Notes: generated by a model from the letters alone, not told the origin. Shown: positions 1 through 9,623, counted from the stretch's first letter. The stretch: DNA of 64,000 nucleotides from Acinetobacter sp. WCHAc010034 (GCF_001696615.3 NZ_CP032279.1:2294001-2358000); one strand, 5' to 3'. Numbers and translations: made by a program.

Positions 1-96
1 TATTGAGAATTATTCAATATATTGGGTTTTAAAACAGCATAATGCAGTTTTTCCGCTTCCGCCTAGCGCAGCAAAATCAGCTAAGCGCGCTATTCT

Positions 97-573
97 TTAT
101 ATGGTTTGCAAAAAGAAGAACAGTACAATAGCTCCAAAAATCCCGCTTAAAATCAGCCAGTCTTTTTTGCGCATATCCGCAAGGCGGATCACCGAAAGAT
201 AAATACTGCTGAAAAAAACCAAAACAAAAATCAGCAGAACCAGCGGATTGTTGAAGAAAAACTTGGTGATGCCAAACAGCACAAAAATGACGGCGCTTGA
301 AAGCCAATACAGCAAAGCTAAAACAAATTTATTGATTGATAAATTGCGGACAGAGCGGTCTAAGCGGGGCAGGGTCACGCCCAGCACAATCAGCCCTGCA
401 AAACCGCCCAAAATAGTGATAATCATAAAGAATAGGCCGCTCATATCCGGTTTGGCCTGTATATGCGGATGGAGCTTCCATAGCCCATAGCTGAATGCCA
501 GCAAAAGGGCGTGGCAAAGCGCAAGGCAGGCATCTATTCGGTAAAACTTTTTAATTGGAGAGGCATTCATCAT
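97..573 (-). CDS. Hypothetical inner-membrane protein
   Basis: I do not recognise the family. The 158-residue product has about four to five hydrophobic segments (roughly residues 14-32, 46-68, 83-102, 105-127 and 140-157) and a basic patch (RSVRN, RLADMRKK) between them, so it is probably an integral inner-membrane protein. Two adjacent ATG codons open the frame and the ribosome site is weak. It lies downstream of glyS on the same strand but is separated from it by a strong terminator, so it is likely transcribed on its own. Nothing indicates its substrate or role. Confidence 0.6.
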   Translation of the reverse strand: MMNASPIKKFYRIDACLALCHALLLAFSYGLWKLHPHIQAKPDMSGLFFMIITILGGFAGLIVLGVTLPRLDRSVRNLSINKFVLALLYWLSSAVIFVLFGITKFFFNNPLVLLIFVLVFFSSIYLSVIRLADMRKKDWLILSGIFGAIVLFFFLQTI

Positions 574-598
574 TATGGCTGCTGATTTATTCTTAATA

Positions 599-632
599 TT
601 AAAAAACCCCGCTATTTCTAGCAGGGTTTTAA
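599..632 (-). terminator. Rho-independent terminator of glyQS
   Basis: Inverted arms AAAACCC..GCTA and TAGC..GGGTTTT surround a short loop, with a run of A on the plus strand that becomes the U tract of the minus-strand transcript. It sits about 20 bases beyond the glyS stop. Confidence 0.8.
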
Positions 633-651
633 TTTTATTTCAAATATGCGC

Positions 652-2721
652 TTAGTGCTGCAGCACCGAAATATCGGCAACTTTAGTGAATAAATCACGC
701 AGCTGAGCAAGCAGGCGCAAGCGGTTGGCTTTCAGTTCCGCATCATCCGCCATCACCATTACACCGTCAAAGAAGGCATCGACAGGCGCGCGCAGGGCAG
801 CCAGCGCAGACAAGGCTGCGGTGTAGTCCTTGGCAGCAAATAACGGCTCTACCGCAGGGGTGATTTTCGCAAGCTCAGCGAATAATGCTTTTTCAGCATC
901 TTCAACCAGGCTGGCTTCAACCACGGCGCCTTCAGGCGCAGCTTCTTTAGCCAAAATGTTGGCAACGCGCTTGTTGGCTGCGGCAAGGGCTGCTGCTTCA
1001 GGCAAGGCGCGGAAGTGATTCACCGCATTCACGCGCTTGTCAAAATCCAGCGGAGATTTCGGCGACAGCGCCTGAACCGCTTGAATCACATCAACCGCAA
1101 CGCCTTGGTCTTCATACTTGGCGCGGTAGCGGCCTTCAAGGAATGCAACAGCATCCGCCAAAGTCTTCGCATGGTCTTTCAGCACATCGCCATAGGCCTG
1201 AAGCGCAAGCTTGATCAGGTCTTCAATCGACACATCAAGATTGTTTTCAGTTACAAGGCGCAGGATGCCAATTGCGGAGCGGCGCAGCGCAAACGGGTCT
1301 TTAGAGCCTGTCGGCGCTTGGCCAATGCCGAAAATGCCGGTCAGGGTATCTAGGCGGTCAGCAAGGGCAATGGTGGTGCCGGTTTTGGTTTTCGGCAAAA
1401 CATCGCCCGCGAATTTAGGCAGATACTGCTCGCCTAAAGACTCAGCCACTTCATCATTTTCGCCTTCAATGCGCGCATAGTAAGTGCCTGCAATGCCCTG
1501 AAGCTCTGGGAATTCACCCACCAGCTCAGAGGTTAAGTCGCATTTGGCAAGAAGGGCTGCTTTTTCAGCATCTTCCGCCTTAGCGCCGGTAATTGGCGCC
1601 AGGGCAGCAGCCAGCTTGGCAATGCGTTCAGACTTGTTCCACAGCGTGCCTAATTCCGCCTGGAAAACCATGTTGGCAAGTTTTTCCTTGCGCGAAGCCA
1701 AAGGCTGCTTCTGATCCTGCAGGAAGAAGAATTCAGCGTCAGACAGGCGCGGACGGACAACTTTTTCGTTGCCTTCAATAATCTGCGCCGGGTCTTTAGA
1801 CTCGATATTTGAAACCGTAATGAAGTACGGCTGCAGCTTATTGTCGCTGTTGACCAGGCAGAAATACTTCTGGTTGTCCTGCATGGTGGTGATCAAGGCT
1901 TCTTGCGGCACGGCAAGGAAGCGTTCTTCAAAGCTGGCGCGCAGCGCAACTGGCCATTCCACCAATGCCGTCACTTCGTCACGCAGGTCTGCAGGCACAA
2001 TCGCCACTGCATTCACTTCATCGGCAAGCGCTTTGACTTGCTGGTCGATGATGGCTTGGCGCTCTTCAAAAGACGCCACAACATAGGCGGCTTTCAGTTT
2101 CGGCAGGTATTCTTCAGCATTCGCCAAAGCAATCGCTTCAGGCGCATGGAAGCGGTGGCCGTAAGTCACGCTGCCGGCTTTGTGGTCCTGAATCACTGCA
2201 TCAATGACATCATTGTCTTTCAGCAGCACCACCCATTTCACCGGACGGACGAATTCAGTACGGCTGGCTGCGGAGCGCATGCGTTTTGCAATTGGAAGGT
2301 TATCCAGCGCCGCCTGCAGAATCTGCGGCAGCAAAGCGTCAAGGCTTTGGCCCTGCACATCCTTCAGGTAGCAGACTTTTTCAACTTTGCCGGCTTGGAA
2401 GGTCGATACCTGATCCGCAGTGATGCCCTGGCCGCGCATAAAGCCTTCCAGCGCGCGGGTTGGCTTGCCTTCCGCATCATAAGCTGCCTGCACCGCAGGG
2501 CCGTCAAAACGCTTCTGAGTATCGGCTTGAGCGCCATCAATATTGGCAATTTTCAATGCCAGGCGGCGCGGCGCGGCATAGGCTTCAACGGCATCGAAAG
2601 CTAAGCCGGCGTCTTTTAAGCCTTTAACTGTTTCAGCCTGAAGCGCATCGCGCAGTTTCTTTAAGCTTTTCGGCGGCAGTTCTTCACAGCCCAATTCGAA
2701 CAATACTGTATGTTTAGACAT
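652..2721 (-). CDS. glyS: Glycyl-tRNA synthetase beta subunit
   Basis: GlyS is the 689-residue beta subunit of the bacterial alpha2-beta2 glycyl-tRNA synthetase, the cytoplasmic enzyme that charges tRNA-Gly. The N-terminus ([16 protein letters not shown]) is the family signature, and the length matches the usual 685-690 residues. The C-terminal part carries the DALR-type anticodon-binding region ([11 protein letters not shown]). Its ATG overlaps the glyQ stop (TAATG on the minus strand) and has an AAGGAG site 8 bases upstream inside glyQ, so the two subunits are translationally coupled. A terminator follows. Confidence 0.97.
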   Translation of the reverse strand: MSKHTVLFELGCEELPPKSLKKLRDALQAETVKGLKDAGLAFDAVEAYAAPRRLALKIANIDGAQADTQKRFDGPAVQAAYDAEGKPTRALEGFMRGQGITADQVSTFQAGKVEKVCYLKDVQGQSLDALLPQILQAALDNLPIAKRMRSAASRTEFVRPVKWVVLLKDNDVIDAVIQDHKAGSVTYGHRFHAPEAIALANAEEYLPKLKAAYVVASFEERQAIIDQQVKALADEVNAVAIVPADLRDEVTALVEWPVALRASFEERFLAVPQEALITTMQDNQKYFCLVNSDNKLQPYFITVSNIESKDPAQIIEGNEKVVRPRLSDAEFFFLQDQKQPLASRKEKLANMVFQAELGTLWNKSERIAKLAAALAPITGAKAEDAEKAALLAKCDLTSELVGEFPELQGIAGTYYARIEGENDEVAESLGEQYLPKFAGDVLPKTKTGTTIALADRLDTLTGIFGIGQAPTGSKDPFALRRSAIGILRLVTENNLDVSIEDLIKLALQAYGDVLKDHAKTLADAVAFLEGRYRAKYEDQGVAVDVIQAVQALSPKSPLDFDKRVNAVNHFRALPEAAALAAANKRVANILAKEAAPEGAVVEASLVEDAEKALFAELAKITPAVEPLFAAKDYTAALSALAALRAPVDAFFDGVMVMADDAELKANRLRLLAQLRDLFTKVADISVLQH

Positions 2722-3710
2722 TAGTTGCTCTCCTTGTTGGTTTCTTTGGCTTCGGCTTCAACTTGCGCTTTCAGCTGGGCTAAAACTTCATCGCGCAAAT
2801 GCGGTTCCGCCATCGGGAAGCCCAGCTTGGCGCGGGCAGCCACATAGCTTTGCGCAATTGCGCGCGCCAGTGTGCGCACGCGTAAAATATAGCGCTGGCG
2901 CTCAGTCACGGAAATCGCGCCGCGCGCATCCAGCAGGTTGAAGCTGTGCGATGCTTTAATCACCTGCTCATAGGCAGGAAGCGGCAGTTCAGCTTCCATC
3001 AGGCGGCTGGCTTCAGCTTCATAGAAATCAAACAGCTCAAACATTTTTTCAACGTTGGCATATTCAAAGTTGTAGGTCGACTGTTCCACTTCATTTTGAT
3101 GGAACACATCGCCGTAAGTGACTGTGCCGAACTGGCCTTTGGTCCAAACCAGATCGTAAACTGAGTCTACGCCCTGCAGGTACATCGCCAGGCGCTCAAG
3201 GCCGTAAGTGATTTCACCGGTCACCGGGTAGCATTCAACACCGCCGACTTGCTGGAAGTAAGTGAACTGAGTCACTTCCATGCCGTTCAGCCAGACTTCC
3301 CAGCCCAGGCCCCAGGCGCCCAGTGTCGGCGATTCCCAGTTGTCTTCAACAAAGCGGATGTCATGCACCAGGGTGTCAATGCCGATGGCTTTTAAAGAGT
3401 CCAGATACAGCTGCTGGATATTGTCAGGGTTTGGCTTCAGCACCACCTGAAACTGGTAGTAATGCTGCAGGCGGTTCGGGTTTTCACCGTAGCGGCCGTC
3501 TTTCGGGCGGCGCGACGGCTGCACATAAGCCGCGTTCCAGGTTTCAGGGCCTAAAGCGCGCAGGAAAGTTGCAGTGTGGAATGTCCCTGCGCCCATTTCC
3601 ATGTCGTATGGCTGCAAAATGACGCAGCCTTGCTCCGCCCAGTAGTTTTGCAAGGCAAGAATTAAGCCTTGGAAGGTATCAATATGCGATATGGCGCGAC
3701 TCATGGTCAT
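2721..3710 (-). CDS. glyQ: Glycyl-tRNA synthetase alpha subunit
   Basis: GlyQ is the catalytic alpha subunit of the heterotetrameric glycyl-tRNA synthetase. The class II core is clear: motif residues around [36 protein letters not shown] and [13 protein letters not shown] are present. At 329 residues it is slightly longer than the usual 300-305 because of a charged tail after about residue 312. The first ATG has GGATG in front of it; a second ATG two codons later could also serve. It heads the glyQS operon behind a sigma70-like promoter at 3741-3770. Confidence 0.97.
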   Translation of the reverse strand: MTMSRAISHIDTFQGLILALQNYWAEQGCVILQPYDMEMGAGTFHTATFLRALGPETWNAAYVQPSRRPKDGRYGENPNRLQHYYQFQVVLKPNPDNIQQLYLDSLKAIGIDTLVHDIRFVEDNWESPTLGAWGLGWEVWLNGMEVTQFTYFQQVGGVECYPVTGEITYGLERLAMYLQGVDSVYDLVWTKGQFGTVTYGDVFHQNEVEQSTYNFEYANVEKMFELFDFYEAEASRLMEAELPLPAYEQVIKASHSFNLLDARGAISVTERQRYILRVRTLARAIAQSYVAARAKLGFPMAEPHLRDEVLAQLKAQVEAEAKETNKESN

Positions 3711-3740
3711 CCACTTAAAATTAGAGAAAAATTGTGCTCA

Positions 3741-3770
3741 ATTATAAGGAGTTTAGCGGTGGGTGGCAAA
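3741..3770 (-). promoter_or_regulatory. glyQ: Putative sigma70 promoter of glyQS
   Basis: On the minus strand there is a perfect TATAAT (3741-3746) and, 18 bases upstream, TTTGCC (3765-3770). The start codon lies about 30 bases downstream of the -10 box. This is read from the sequence only. Confidence 0.5.
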
Positions 3771-3807
3771 GGCTCTATTTATTTTTCAGCACTTAATTGT
3801 ATATTCG

Positions 3808-4110
3808 CTAAAATCGCTTGGTATGGCCTGCGCAAAGCAAGTCATGATGTATTTTGCATAAACATTCATCGTGCCAGCCATAATGAAGATTCCGGCATAT
3901 TTGATGAGAAATATTTTTTGAGTATGTCAATGCTTCTAAATGAGCATGAAGATCATTGGCTAGCATAACAAAATGGGTCTCGGGATAAGGCCATTTGGCA
4001 TGATTGTCAAAGTGGGAAACTGAATTTCCAAGTGACAGTTCAAGCGTTAATAATTCATTTAAACAGCCGCAGATTTCAAGTTTTTCAGCCTGTTTTTTCT
4101 TTTTTTTCAT
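3808..4110 (-). CDS. Unrecognised Cys/His-rich small protein, paralogue B
   Basis: This 100-residue soluble protein is a diverged paralogue of the gene immediately upstream (4114-4404). Both share an LG..E..L.L....GN pattern, an AKWP motif near residue 45-50 and a C-terminal block with spaced Trp, His and Cys residues (here HYGWHDECLCKIHHDLL). Conserved His/Cys spacing suggests a metal site, but that is inference. It starts with ATG three bases after the stop of its partner and has a GGATAG site, so the pair is a translationally coupled two-gene unit. I do not recognise the family. Confidence 0.6.
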   Translation of the reverse strand: MKKKKKQAEKLEICGCLNELLTLELSLGNSVSHFDNHAKWPYPETHFVMLANDLHAHLEALTYSKNISHQICRNLHYGWHDECLCKIHHDLLCAGHTKRF

Positions 4111-4113
4111 CAG

Positions 4114-4404
4114 CTATCCAATAATTAAGTGATGATGCAAGGTGCAGTAAGCATCTGTATGCCAATTAAAATGCATGTCCCGGTTAACATCTGCCCGAAC
4201 ATTTGGGTGCTGAGGAAAATTAAGATTTTTTAAGTGCAGGGACTGTTTTAAATAAATCAAATGGCTCCCTTCTTTAGGCCATTTTGCCTGAGTATCGTAA
4301 CCAGAGATTTTATTGCCTTGCTGCACTTCAAATTGAATCAGGGGAATTAGGCATTCACATAAGCCTAAGGTTTCAAGGTGGTCTTCATATTTGAATTTTC
4401 TCAA
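4114..4404 (-). CDS. Unrecognised Cys/His-rich small protein, paralogue A
   Basis: This 96-residue protein is the first of a tandem pair with 3808-4110. The two align along their length: GLCECLIPLIQFEVQQGN matches GCLNELLTLELSLGN, AKWP is identical, and HFNWHTDAYCTLHHHL matches HYGWHDECLCKIHHDL. The start is TTG with an AGGCAGG ribosome site and no better in-frame ATG. The lack of signal peptide or membrane segment suggests a cytoplasmic protein. The function is unknown; a small binding or immunity-like role from tandem duplication is possible but unsupported. Confidence 0.6.
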   Translation of the reverse strand: MRKFKYEDHLETLGLCECLIPLIQFEVQQGNKISGYDTQAKWPKEGSHLIYLKQSLHLKNLNFPQHPNVRADVNRDMHFNWHTDAYCTLHHHLIIG

Positions 4405-4573
4405 GATGCCTGCCTTTCTTCTTTATAAAATTAAGTTCTTGGACAAATATAGGCTTTGGCGACAGCGATTGAAATGAAAAAACTTATCTTTCTAAGATGT
4501 AAAATAAATACACCTTATAAAACGATGGCTTTATAATGGCCGGACCCCGTCAAAGCAGCAAGCAAGGCAAACC

Positions 4574-5686
4574 GTGTTTCACTCCAAAGCAGACTGGCTG
4601 AATACGCTCAAACCCAACTTTAAAGTTTTACCCCTCAAAGAGCGCCTGCTCTGCGGCCTAGGCGCATTGATCGGGCTGGCGCTGTCATCTTTCATCAGCT
4701 GGCTGGCGCTGGGCGGTTTAAACGCGTGGTACATTGCGCCGATGGGCGCCTCGTCGGTGCTGCTGTTCGCTGTGCCGGCCAGCCCTTTGGCGCAGCCGTG
4801 GAATATGGTGGTGGGCAATACCCTTGCCGGAGTGATCGGCGTCAGCTGCGCCCTGCTGATTCCGAACCTGACCGGAGCCTTCAGCATTGCGGTGGCGCTG
4901 GCGATTGTCCTGATGATGAGCACAGACTCGCTGCATCCGCCCAGCGGGGCCGTGGCGATTACCGCGGTGCTGGGCGGCAAGGCGGTGCATGATCTGGGTT
5001 ATATGTTTGTGCTGTATCCAGTGCTGCTGAATTCCATGCTGCTGATGTTTGCAGCGGTTATCTTCAACCGCCTGCTGGGCAAGCAGTACCCGCAGCAAGC
5101 CCAGCTGAACCGCCGCACCGCCAGCCCAACCCCGACCCAGAAAGTCAGCATTCAGCCGCAGGATATTCAAAATGTGCTGGACCGCCAAACCCAGCTTTTA
5201 GACATCAGCGACTATGACCTGCAGAAAATTATTTTAAAGGCGCAGGAAATCGCCAATGCGCGCGCGGTCAGCCAGTTCACCTGTCAGGACATTATGACCC
5301 GGCAGGTGATCTGCCTGCGCGCGGAAGACGACATTCAGTCCGCGCTGGAAAAATTCAAGCAGGTGAATTTGATGAGCCTGCCGGTGGTCAGTGATCTGGA
5401 CCGGCTGGTCGGCACGCTGGCGCTGTACGATGTGGTGGAATGGTTCAAGCGCGCGGCCGACCCGAAAGCCTCCTGGGAAAATCACGTCTATCAGATTATG
5501 AATCATCAGGTGGTGACGGCGCAGCCGCAGCAGCCCATTCAGGACTTGGTGCCGTATTTTGTCGAGCGCTCGTTCAACTATATTCCGGTGGTGGAGCAGC
5601 AGCGCCTGACCGGCATCATCAGCCGCGCGGATATGATCGCCGCGTTGAACCAGCAGCTGAACCGCCTGCGTGAGCAGCCCGGCTGA
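4574..5686 (+). CDS. HPP-family membrane protein with C-terminal CBS pair
   Basis: The N-terminal half (about residues 25-170) has four to five membrane segments and the HPP motif in DSLHPPSGAVAITAVLGG. The C-terminal half (about 225-365) is a CBS-domain pair (QDIMTRQVICLRAEDD and VYQIMNHQVVTAQPQQP), which usually binds adenine nucleotides. HPP proteins have been linked to nitrite or other anion transport in some organisms, but the bacterial HPP-CBS fusion has no settled substrate. The start is GTG, chosen because AAGG lies 6 bases upstream. The product is 370 residues, standard for the fusion, and the gene appears monocistronic. Confidence 0.85.
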   Translation: MFHSKADWLNTLKPNFKVLPLKERLLCGLGALIGLALSSFISWLALGGLNAWYIAPMGASSVLLFAVPASPLAQPWNMVVGNTLAGVIGVSCALLIPNLTGAFSIAVALAIVLMMSTDSLHPPSGAVAITAVLGGKAVHDLGYMFVLYPVLLNSMLLMFAAVIFNRLLGKQYPQQAQLNRRTASPTPTQKVSIQPQDIQNVLDRQTQLLDISDYDLQKIILKAQEIANARAVSQFTCQDIMTRQVICLRAEDDIQSALEKFKQVNLMSLPVVSDLDRLVGTLALYDVVEWFKRAADPKASWENHVYQIMNHQVVTAQPQQPIQDLVPYFVERSFNYIPVVEQQRLTGIISRADMIAALNQQLNRLREQPG

Positions 5687-5693
5687 AGCGGGC

Positions 5694-5730
5694 AAAAAAA
5701 ACTGCAGCATTTAGGGGAAAAGCTGCAGTG
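5694..5730 (-). terminator. Terminator downstream of the PspC-domain gene
   Basis: Arms ACTGCAGC (5701-5708) and GCTGCAGT (5722-5729) form a hairpin, with A7 on the plus strand giving the U tract for the minus-strand transcript. It lies between two convergent genes and might also slow transcription from the HPP gene. Confidence 0.75.
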
Positions 5731-5779
5731 ACCAAAAACAGGTCTAAGGGATTAATTCAACAGCGCCTTTGAGCCGCTG

Positions 5780-6040
5780 TCAGCGCAGCGGGTCATCATT
5801 TACGGTGCGCACAGGCTTGCTGTAGCCTTGCGGGTTCTGAATGGCGGGCGCCTGCTTCGGCATGATCAGCCACAGCGCCAGATACACCAAAATTCCTGGA
5901 AAGGCGGCGCTCATGCAGGAAATAATCACAAAGATAATCCGCAGCAGATTGGCATTCCAGCCAAAACGTTCAGCAATACCCCCCATGACGCCTGCAATCA
6001 TGTTTGAGCGGTTGGAGCGGTATAAACCGGCACTGGCCAT
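5780..6040 (-). CDS. PspC-domain membrane protein
   Basis: This 86-residue protein is a single PspC domain: RSNMIAGVMGGIAERFGWN followed by a hydrophobic stretch (LLRIIFVIISCMSAAFPGILVYLALWLIM) of one to two membrane passes. PspC domains occur in phage-shock and envelope-stress proteins, but stand-alone copies have no defined role. I chose the internal ATG at 6040 because an almost perfect AAGGAGG lies 6 bases upstream; the frame is open for 12 codons further. No pspA or pspB lies nearby. Confidence 0.85.
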   Translation of the reverse strand: MASAGLYRSNRSNMIAGVMGGIAERFGWNANLLRIIFVIISCMSAAFPGILVYLALWLIMPKQAPAIQNPQGYSKPVRTVNDDPLR

Positions 6041-6319
6041 TCGAGCCTCCTTAAAAATAGAAATAGGGTGAATCAAATAATTTTCCTCATATTAAAAATG
6101 GCGATGCAGCTGGTGATTTAAAGGGGGAAATGCCGGAAAAAAGTTAAAATATGTAAAGGCGCAGAAAAGCGCGCGCCCTTGATGCCGGCGCCTGAACTCC
6201 CAGTGCAGGCAATGAGATCTGCAAAATATTTTCAGCAGGAACTGTGCAGGGCTTCTCGTTAATGCTTACAATGTCAGCGGAGCCCCAACAGCAAAAAGAT
6301 CAGGCGGTATTGGCAAATT

Positions 6320-6970
6320 ATGGAATGTGCTGCGTCAAAATACTTTATCAGTTCAATCCGCCGCATGGCTGCGGCCTGCGCAGGAAGCCTGCTTGCAGGA
6401 TGCAGCCAGCAGGCAGCCCCGCCGCCGCAGGAGCAGCCGGCGCCCGCTGCGGTATCGGTTGCGGATGCAAATAGCCGCATGCCTGCGCAGGAGCGCCATG
6501 CTGAAGCAGCGGACGCTGCCGGCAGCCGGCAGGCAGCGCCGGACAGCCCAGTTCCGGCTTATGCCCGGAATTTTATCGGGCGCTACCATGCCAATATTCC
6601 CTGCGAAGATGATTTTGTGGCCTGTGAAAAAGGCACTGCGGAATTCATTCTGAATCTGCTGCCGGACGGCACCGTGCACCGCAGCATCATTCATTACGGC
6701 AAAATCTTCGCAGACAGGAATGCAACGGCGGGCGGCGATGGCGCCTACCGCAAAGACACCTGGACGGTGAATCCGGAACAGACCGAATTAACCGTGCACC
6801 GTAAGGAAGGGGTGAATTTCTACTACCGGATTGCAGATCAGAACCGGCTGGTGATGGATGTGGAAAAGATCCGCAATGACCATCGGGCGAAAAATAAGGA
6901 AATGTTCGCAAAAGGCTATCCGCAGCCGGCGCGGGCCTATCAGCTGATCCGGAATGCGCATTCGAAATAA
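6320..6970 (+). CDS. Putative lipoprotein, NlpE-like C-terminal region
   Basis: The N-terminus has a charged segment with RR, a short hydrophobic stretch and a lipobox LLAGC near residue 28, so the product is probably an outer- or inner-membrane lipoprotein. An Ala/Pro/Gln-rich linker of about 60 residues follows. The C-terminal 130 residues open with FIGRYHANIPCEDD, resembling the copper-resistance/NlpE beta-barrel fold (Y.G..PC), and contain VACEKGTAEFILNLLPDG. The ribosome site is weak and an in-frame ATG at 6365 could give a shorter signal peptide. Function is inferred only from this weak similarity. Confidence 0.65.
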   Translation: MECAASKYFISSIRRMAAACAGSLLAGCSQQAAPPPQEQPAPAAVSVADANSRMPAQERHAEAADAAGSRQAAPDSPVPAYARNFIGRYHANIPCEDDFVACEKGTAEFILNLLPDGTVHRSIIHYGKIFADRNATAGGDGAYRKDTWTVNPEQTELTVHRKEGVNFYYRIADQNRLVMDVEKIRNDHRAKNKEMFAKGYPQPARAYQLIRNAHSK

Positions 6971-7164
6971 GCAGGCGGATTTGGCCGGCAGATGCTGGCT
7001 GCTGTTTTTGGCGGAGCGGATTTTAAAATGCGGATGCAAGCCCGGCATAAAAAGCGCGGAAACAGGTTCGAATGGGAGTTAGAAGCGGCGGTGCGCCGTA
7101 TCTTGATGTGAAGCCTGCGGCTGTGATTTCGCTTCCGGTGCGGAAGGAACAAGCCTGAAGAGAG

Positions 7165-7240
7165 TGGTGGGTCGTCCGCGACTCGAACGCGGGACCAATA
7201 GATTAAAAGTCTACTGCTCTACCAACTGAGCTAACGACCC
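7165..7240 (-). tRNA. tRNA-Lys(UUU), copy 3 of 3
   Basis: The 76-base gene folds as a tRNA: acceptor arm GGGTCGT/ACGACCC, D-arm with AGCTCAGTTGGTAGAGC, anticodon loop CTTTTAA and T-arm GTTCGAGTC, with the CCA end encoded. The anticodon is UUU (lysine). It is identical to the two copies upstream. Confidence 0.97.
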
Positions 7241-7295
7241 AACAGGGGGATCAAACTGAATTGACTATAGTTTCTAAAATTAAATTTTAGATAGA

Positions 7296-7371
7296 TGGTG
7301 GGTCGTCCGCGACTCGAACGCGGGACCAATAGATTAAAAGTCTACTGCTCTACCAACTGAGCTAACGACCC
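7296..7371 (-). tRNA. tRNA-Lys(UUU), copy 2 of 3
   Basis: This is an identical 76-base tRNA-Lys(UUU) gene with encoded CCA, 55 bases from copy 3 and 19 bases from copy 1. The spacing suggests one polycistronic precursor. Confidence 0.97.
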
Positions 7372-7390
7372 ATCTGAGGCATCAAGGAAA

Positions 7391-7466
7391 TGGTGGGTCG
7401 TCCGCGACTCGAACGCGGGACCAATAGATTAAAAGTCTACTGCTCTACCAACTGAGCTAACGACCC
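7391..7466 (-). tRNA. tRNA-Lys(UUU), copy 1 of 3
   Basis: This is the promoter-proximal member of three identical tRNA-Lys(UUU) genes, with CCA encoded. The likely promoter is at 7544-7571. Confidence 0.97.
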
Positions 7467-7543
7467 TGAACCTGCATTCAGGCTAAGCCCGAACGCGCAG
7501 CGCAAGAAAAAAGTTTCCAGCACCACTTCATTTGATGGAGCGT

Positions 7544-7571
7544 ATTGTAGCAAGATCTCATTCAAGCGCAA
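7544..7571 (-). promoter_or_regulatory. Putative promoter of the tRNA-Lys operon
   Basis: On the minus strand TTGCGC (7566-7571) and TACAAT (7544-7549) are spaced by 16 bases. The predicted start is about 70 bases ahead of the first tRNA, leaving a 5' leader for processing. Confidence 0.5.
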
Positions 7572-7616
7572 GCAAAAAAACATAAACTTGCTTTTATTTG
7601 ATTATAAATGCAACAA

Positions 7617-7648
7617 AAACGCCTGCTTTAGGGCTAAAACAGGCGTTT
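7617..7648 (-). terminator. Terminator of the acyl-CoA synthetase gene
   Basis: Arms AAACGCCTG (7617-7625) and CAGGCGTTT (7640-7648) form a hairpin directly after the acyl-CoA synthetase stop, with an A-rich plus strand on the downstream side (U-rich in the minus-strand RNA). Confidence 0.7.
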
Positions 7649-7655
7649 ATTCCGC

Positions 7656-9497
7656 TTAGAAGCGGTATTTATAGGCTTGAATATTTTCAAAAATCTCCGC
7701 GGTCAGATCGCAGTAGGCCGTGCTGTTCGGCAGCAGCACCAGCAGGCGCTCACCGGCTGCATTGGGGTTGAATGCCTGTTCTTTCAGCTTGCTTTTCTGA
7801 TATTTGAAGGTGCCGGTGGTTTCAGCCTGCTGCTGCACGCGCAGGAACAGCGGCACGGCATAGGCCGGCAGGCATTTTCTGAATTCGGCCGCCATTTTGC
7901 TGCAGTCCGCCTCATCCAGCGCGGCGCCGTCGGCCAGCGTGATGGCTGCCATGCCGGCGCGGCCGTTGGTATGCGGGATTTCCACGCCGTAGACCACGGC
8001 TTCGGCAATTTTTTCATATTCGCTGAGCGCGTTTTCCACTTCGGTGGTTGAAACATTTTCGCCTTTCCAGCGGAAAGTGTCGCCTAAGCGGTCGACAAAC
8101 TGCGCATGGCGGAAGCCGATGTTGCGCACCAGATCGCCGGTGTTGAAGTAGGCGTCGCCCTGCTTGAACAGGTCTTTAATGATGACGGCTTTGTTCTTTT
8201 CCGCATCGGTATAGCCGTCAAAGGGCGAACGGCGGGTAATTTTGCCCACCAGCAGGCCGGTTTCGCCTTTCTTGACCTTGATGCACCAGCCTTCAGCATC
8301 GCGCACCGGCTGATTTTTCTCTTTGTCAAACTGGATGATGGCGTAGGGGGTGGGAGAAAAGCCGACGGTATTGTCAAAATTGAACACATTGCTGAAGCCG
8401 ACATTGCCTTCGCTGGAGGCATACAGCTCCAGAACATCTTCGATGCCGAAGCGCTGCTTGAACTTATTCCAGATATTCGGGCGCATGCCGTTGCCGATCA
8501 TCTTTTTCACGCGGTGGCCTTTTTCCAGCGCAGACGGCGGCGCATCCATCAGGTAGCGGCAGAGTTCGCCGACATAGCCGATGGCCGAAGCGTCAAACTT
8601 CTGCACGTCCTGCCAGAACGCGGAGGTGGAGTATTTGCGCCGGATGGCTAAAGCGGCTGCGCCGGCAATCACCCCGCACCAGCACACCACCGTGCCGGTG
8701 GCATGGTAGAGCGGCAGGGTCACGTACATGACATCCTTGGGGTTCAGGTTCAGCACATGGCCATAGGTGCCGTAGGCCAAAGTCCAGCGGCTGTTGGTGA
8801 AAATCACCGCTTTGGGCAGGCCGGTGGTGCCGGAGGTGTAGATATAGAACAGGCCATCCTTGCCTTTGACGCTGTGCGTGGTCGGGGTGTTAAATGCCGG
8901 GAAGGGGTCAATGGCTTCTGCCAGATTGAGATAGCCCTGAGGCGCTTTTCCTGCGTCTGCGCGCGTGGCCTGATCGGCGAACCAGTAAAAGCGCTCTGCC
9001 GGCAGCTGCAGCTCCTGGCGGACCTCATCTACAGCCTGACGGCATTCTTCGCCGGCAATCACCGCAATCGGGCTGACCAGATTGATGCTGTGCGCCAGCG
9101 CTTTGCCGGTTTGCGAAGTATTCAGCAGCGCTGCCGTGACGCCGATTTTGGCGAGGGCGATGATCGAAGCAACCAGTTCAGGGCGGTTTTCAATCATCAC
9201 CGCAATCACATCGCCTTTCTGCGCGCCCAGCGCAAGGTAATAATGGCCAATCTGGTTGGCCCATTCATTCAGTTCGGTATAGGTATAGCGCTGATCTTCA
9301 AACAGCAGGGCATTGCCGTCGGGATTGCGCATGACGGCTTTTTCAAAAGCGATGCCCAGTCCGGCCGGGGTATTCGGGGTGCGCAGATAGGCCTGCTTCA
9401 GGCCGCTGAGCAGGCTGGGAACTTTGGAAATCAGGCCCGGAATTTTTGCTGCGACATCAGCAATCCCGATCAGATCGTGCTGGGTAGTTTGGTTCAT
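7656..9497 (-). CDS. Long-chain acyl-CoA synthetase (FATP/FadD6 type)
   Basis: This ANL-superfamily AMP-forming ligase activates fatty acids, or related carboxylic acids, with ATP and CoA. The adenylation P-loop YTSGTTG lies at about residues 220-226, followed by PLYHATGTVV, a GNGMRPN/YASSEGN acceptor region and the hinge DRLGDTFRWKGENVST. About 613 residues is typical of the very-long-chain/fatty-acid-transport-protein branch. I chose the ATG at 9497 because AGGA lies just upstream; an ATG two codons earlier is too close to that site, and the longer open frame to 9569 lacks one. It is transcribed alone between two terminators. The natural substrate cannot be told from sequence. Confidence 0.88.
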   Translation of the reverse strand: MNQTTQHDLIGIADVAAKIPGLISKVPSLLSGLKQAYLRTPNTPAGLGIAFEKAVMRNPDGNALLFEDQRYTYTELNEWANQIGHYYLALGAQKGDVIAVMIENRPELVASIIALAKIGVTAALLNTSQTGKALAHSINLVSPIAVIAGEECRQAVDEVRQELQLPAERFYWFADQATRADAGKAPQGYLNLAEAIDPFPAFNTPTTHSVKGKDGLFYIYTSGTTGLPKAVIFTNSRWTLAYGTYGHVLNLNPKDVMYVTLPLYHATGTVVCWCGVIAGAAALAIRRKYSTSAFWQDVQKFDASAIGYVGELCRYLMDAPPSALEKGHRVKKMIGNGMRPNIWNKFKQRFGIEDVLELYASSEGNVGFSNVFNFDNTVGFSPTPYAIIQFDKEKNQPVRDAEGWCIKVKKGETGLLVGKITRRSPFDGYTDAEKNKAVIIKDLFKQGDAYFNTGDLVRNIGFRHAQFVDRLGDTFRWKGENVSTTEVENALSEYEKIAEAVVYGVEIPHTNGRAGMAAITLADGAALDEADCSKMAAEFRKCLPAYAVPLFLRVQQQAETTGTFKYQKSKLKEQAFNPNAAGERLLVLLPNSTAYCDLTAEIFENIQAYKYRF

Positions 9498-9623
9498 GCT
9501 CATCCTATTTATTTTTCGTAATCCAATGCGTCTATTTGTTTGCAATAAGCTTTGCAGCAATGTGTACAATTGTCTTTTAATCGTTTCGGTCTAGTGCAAT
9601 CAACCTAATCTGACCAAAGTAAC

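Noticed and set aside
7165..7466. Three near-identical repeats with unequal spacers as a possible small array
   Set aside because: Each unit folds as tRNA-Lys(UUU) with an encoded CCA end.
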